From NCBI GenBank assembly GCA_013695715.1, contig JACCZZ010000096.1, positions 1 to 7,397 on the forward strand: a DNA stretch of 7,397 bases. Reading direction: 5' to 3'. A program made the position numbers and the translations under genes. The stretch comes from Chitinophagales bacterium. Its GTDB lineage: Bacteria; Bacteroidota; Bacteroidia; Chitinophagales; UBA10324. Below, piece by piece: positions 5,930 through 7,397 of this stretch (position 1 is its first letter; every line of letters begins with the position of its first letter). The notes beneath the pieces were generated by a model that had not been told where the DNA came from, did no database searches, and saw nothing but the letters and a program-made list of their open reading frames with translations.

Positions 5930-6982
5930 CTACTCGTGTTTCATATTTGCTTTTGCTGCTTCTGCATTCTTTAGCTGCTTGCTGATATCTGCAAATTTTG
6001 TCTCCTCCGCAGTTCCTTTAATACCTAATTCATAAAATGATTTTTGGCTGGCTGCCCATTTATTGTATTCATCCTGAGTTTCGACAACCACGATTCCTTT
6101 CATTCCAAAATGCCCGGTGCCACACAACTGATCGCATGCAATTTCATATACGAAATCAGGATTGCCCGTTTTCTTTCTCATTTCTTCAGTTGTGATGGTG
6201 GGAATAAACCAGAAACGAGTAGTTAGGCCAGGTACTGCATCCATCTTTACACGAAAATAAGGTATGCCTACATCATGAATGACATCACGGGCCTTTATAC
6301 GAAGCAACACAGGTTTGTTCACTACAATATGCATCTCAGAGGGCATGAAATCATCCATGCTTCGAGGATCGTTGAAATCTATTCCAACACCATTGCCTTC
6401 AGTGATGTATTCAAAACGGTTTTCTCCGAGCTTTCCATCTTTTCCCGGGTAACGTAACATCCAGTTAAATTGCTTTCCAGTAATCTCAACAACATTCGAG
6501 TCCTTTGGCTCAGGGCCAGTAATTTGAAACCAGCGGTATAAGCCTATTACTACTAATGTGGTGAGCACGATTGCAGGAATCACAGTCCACCACATTTCTA
6601 ATTTATTGTTTTCAGGATAATATAATGCTTTCCTTTCTTTTGTATGCTTATAGCGCCAGGCGAAATAAAAGAGGGCAATTTGGGTGAGGATAAAAACTAT
6701 TCCGGTAAATAAAAGGGTTACATTGAACATGCTGTCGATCCATTCACCATGAACAGAAGCAGATTCAAGAATCATATATTTTTTGAAATAGACAACCGAC
6801 CAGAAAAGAGCTGCCATTCCCGCAATAAGGAATGCCATCATCAGGCGTGAGTTAATCCGATCTGATTCTAAACGTGTTTTATCTTCACCACGCAAGATGG
6901 CTACAAACTCCGTGGTTTTTGCAAGCTGAAAGATTACCAGCGCAAACATTACCACTGCAAGGACGACTAAAACGGTTGTCAT
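5930..6982 (-). CDS. coxB: Cytochrome c oxidase subunit II with CuA site
   Basis: A 350-residue subunit II that takes electrons from cytochrome c and passes them to CoxA. The periplasmic cupredoxin domain (about 155-305) has the complete CuA set: H236 (DVIHDVGIP), then C283, C287, H291 and M294 in CDQLCGTGHFGM. DAVPG (248-252) is also conserved. Four hydrophobic segments are visible (about 3-20, 47-66, 86-109 and 130-149), two more than the usual pair, as in other Bacteroidota CoxB; the first could be mistaken for a signal peptide. The aromatic electron-entry motif, usually GHQWYW, reads GKQFNW (169-174), so Phe replaces the first Trp. The tail after residue 305 is Lys/Ala/Glu-rich and has no CxxCH, so no cytochrome c domain is fused. 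It starts 19 bases after the actF stop and ends with TAG, the only amber stop in the window. The Shine-Dalgarno is poor. Confidence 0.97.
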   Translation of the reverse strand: MTTVLVVLAVVMFALVIFQLAKTTEFVAILRGEDKTRLESDRINSRLMMAFLIAGMAALFWSVVYFKKYMILESASVHGEWIDSMFNVTLLFTGIVFILTQIALFYFAWRYKHTKERKALYYPENNKLEMWWTVIPAIVLTTLVVIGLYRWFQITGPEPKDSNVVEITGKQFNWMLRYPGKDGKLGENRFEYITEGNGVGIDFNDPRSMDDFMPSEMHIVVNKPVLLRIKARDVIHDVGIPYFRVKMDAVPGLTTRFWFIPTITTEEMRKKTGNPDFVYEIACDQLCGTGHFGMKGIVVVETQDEYNKWAASQKSFYELGIKGTAEETKFADISKQLKNAEAAKANMKHE

Positions 6983-7001
6983 AAACTTTTATTCATTTTA
7001 A

Positions 7002-7397
7002 TCAGGTTGTATGATGCATACTCTCCTGAAGGAAAGGGTGATGTTTGGGAACAAGGTTCGCTTTGCTTAAGTGGACAGACACCACATAAATAAACAGTCC
7101 GATGAAAAACATGGGAGTCACTATTTCGACCAGTCCAAATCGCGCATTAGTTCCGAGCGTTCCTGGCATTACCATAAGATAGAAATCCATGAAATGACCG
7201 AAGATGATAATTAACGCGCCAATGACGAGAATCTGCACCCTGCGCTTGGCATCACGGCTCATGAAGACCAGAAAAGGTGTCACGAAGTTAAGGATGAATA
7301 TGCCATAGAACATCCACATAAAATGGTCATAGCGCTGACGGAAGTACATGGTTTCTTCAGGTATGTTTGCATACCATATAAGCATAAACTGACAGAA
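7002..7397 (-). CDS. actF: Alternative complex III subunit ActF, C-terminal part
   Basis: The reading frame is open to the right edge: FCQF precedes the first visible Met, and the stretch FMLIWYANIPEET is internal to the NrfD/PsrC-like ActF family. The Met at 7383-7385 is therefore not the start and the gene is cut by the window. About 131 C-terminal residues are seen, roughly a third of the usual length. There are three membrane helices (about 24-45, 52-74 and 84-106, counted from that Met) with FGHFMDFYLMVMPG and a charged tail rich in His. ActF is one of the two large membrane subunits of alternative complex III (quinol:cytochrome c oxidoreductase), thought to help bind quinol and move protons. 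The stop lies 19 bases before coxB, so the act genes and the oxidase genes appear to form one operon. ActC is a related paralogue; placement directly before coxB favours ActF. Confidence 0.87.
   Translation of the reverse strand, partial: FCQFMLIWYANIPEETMYFRQRYDHFMWMFYGIFILNFVTPFLVFMSRDAKRRVQILVIGALIIIFGHFMDFYLMVMPGTLGTNARFGLVEIVTPMFFIGLFIYVVSVHLSKANLVPKHHPFLQESMHHTT

Noticed and set aside
5930..6982. A caa3-type subunit II with fused cytochrome c
   Set aside because: No CxxCH occurs after the CuA domain; the C-terminal tail is a short charged stretch.
7002..7385. A complete 127-residue protein starting at the Met at 7385
   Set aside because: The frame stays open to the window edge and the sequence around this Met is internal to the ActF family, so it is a gene fragment caused by the window boundary, not a small gene.
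1..7397. CRISPR arrays, tRNA or rRNA genes, transposases, attachment sites, toxin-antitoxin or defence genes
   Set aside because: I looked on both strands and saw none; all but short gaps are filled by respiratory and assembly genes.

Overview
The window comes from a Bacteroidota genome (family-level placement not possible by eye; a Chitinophagales- or Cytophagales-like member is a guess). The evidence is the gene set and order, which is the alternative complex III / aa3-type cytochrome c oxidase module of that phylum. Supporting details are subunit II with extra N-terminal membrane helices, a His-rich N-terminus on subunit I, two tandem subunit III genes, mostly poor Shine-Dalgarno sequences, and TAnnTTTG promoter-like motifs. 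Every gene I can support lies on the minus strand, so transcription runs from the right edge to the left edge.

Layout in transcription order (right to left): the C-terminal third of ActF, a quinone-side membrane subunit of alternative complex III, cut by the right edge (7002-7397); coxB, subunit II with the CuA site (5930-6982); coxA, the catalytic subunit I (4036-5880); ctaB, haem O synthase (3110-4009); two different subunit III genes (2538-3107 and 1857-2531); the small subunit IV gene coxD (1481-1810); an SCO-type copper chaperone (752-1384); a DUF420/CtaM-like membrane protein (234-755); and the first 39 codons of an exported small protein with a CxxC motif, cut by the left edge (1-119). 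Gaps range from a 4-base overlap to 114 bases. No stem-loop followed by a T-run is visible on the coding strand, so the genes probably form one long operon that continues beyond both edges. Possible internal promoters lie in the two longest gaps (1385-1480 and 120-233).

How the genes work together: alternative complex III (upstream genes, only actF visible) oxidises menaquinol and reduces a cytochrome c domain. Electrons enter the CuA centre of CoxB and pass to haem a and the haem a3-CuB site of CoxA, where O2 is reduced to water with proton pumping. The subunit III paralogues and subunit IV complete the membrane complex. CtaB makes haem O, the precursor of haem A. SCO delivers copper to or reduces CuA, and the DUF420 protein is probably another assembly factor. 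CoxB carries no CxxCH, so the enzyme is not a caa3 fusion type.

No new stand-alone system is evident. The points worth a second look are residue-level and regulatory: an altered Trp in the CuA electron-entry motif, an SCO copper motif lacking its usual prolines, an exported CxxC mini-protein at the end of the assembly genes, and hairpins or palindromes in the longer gaps.
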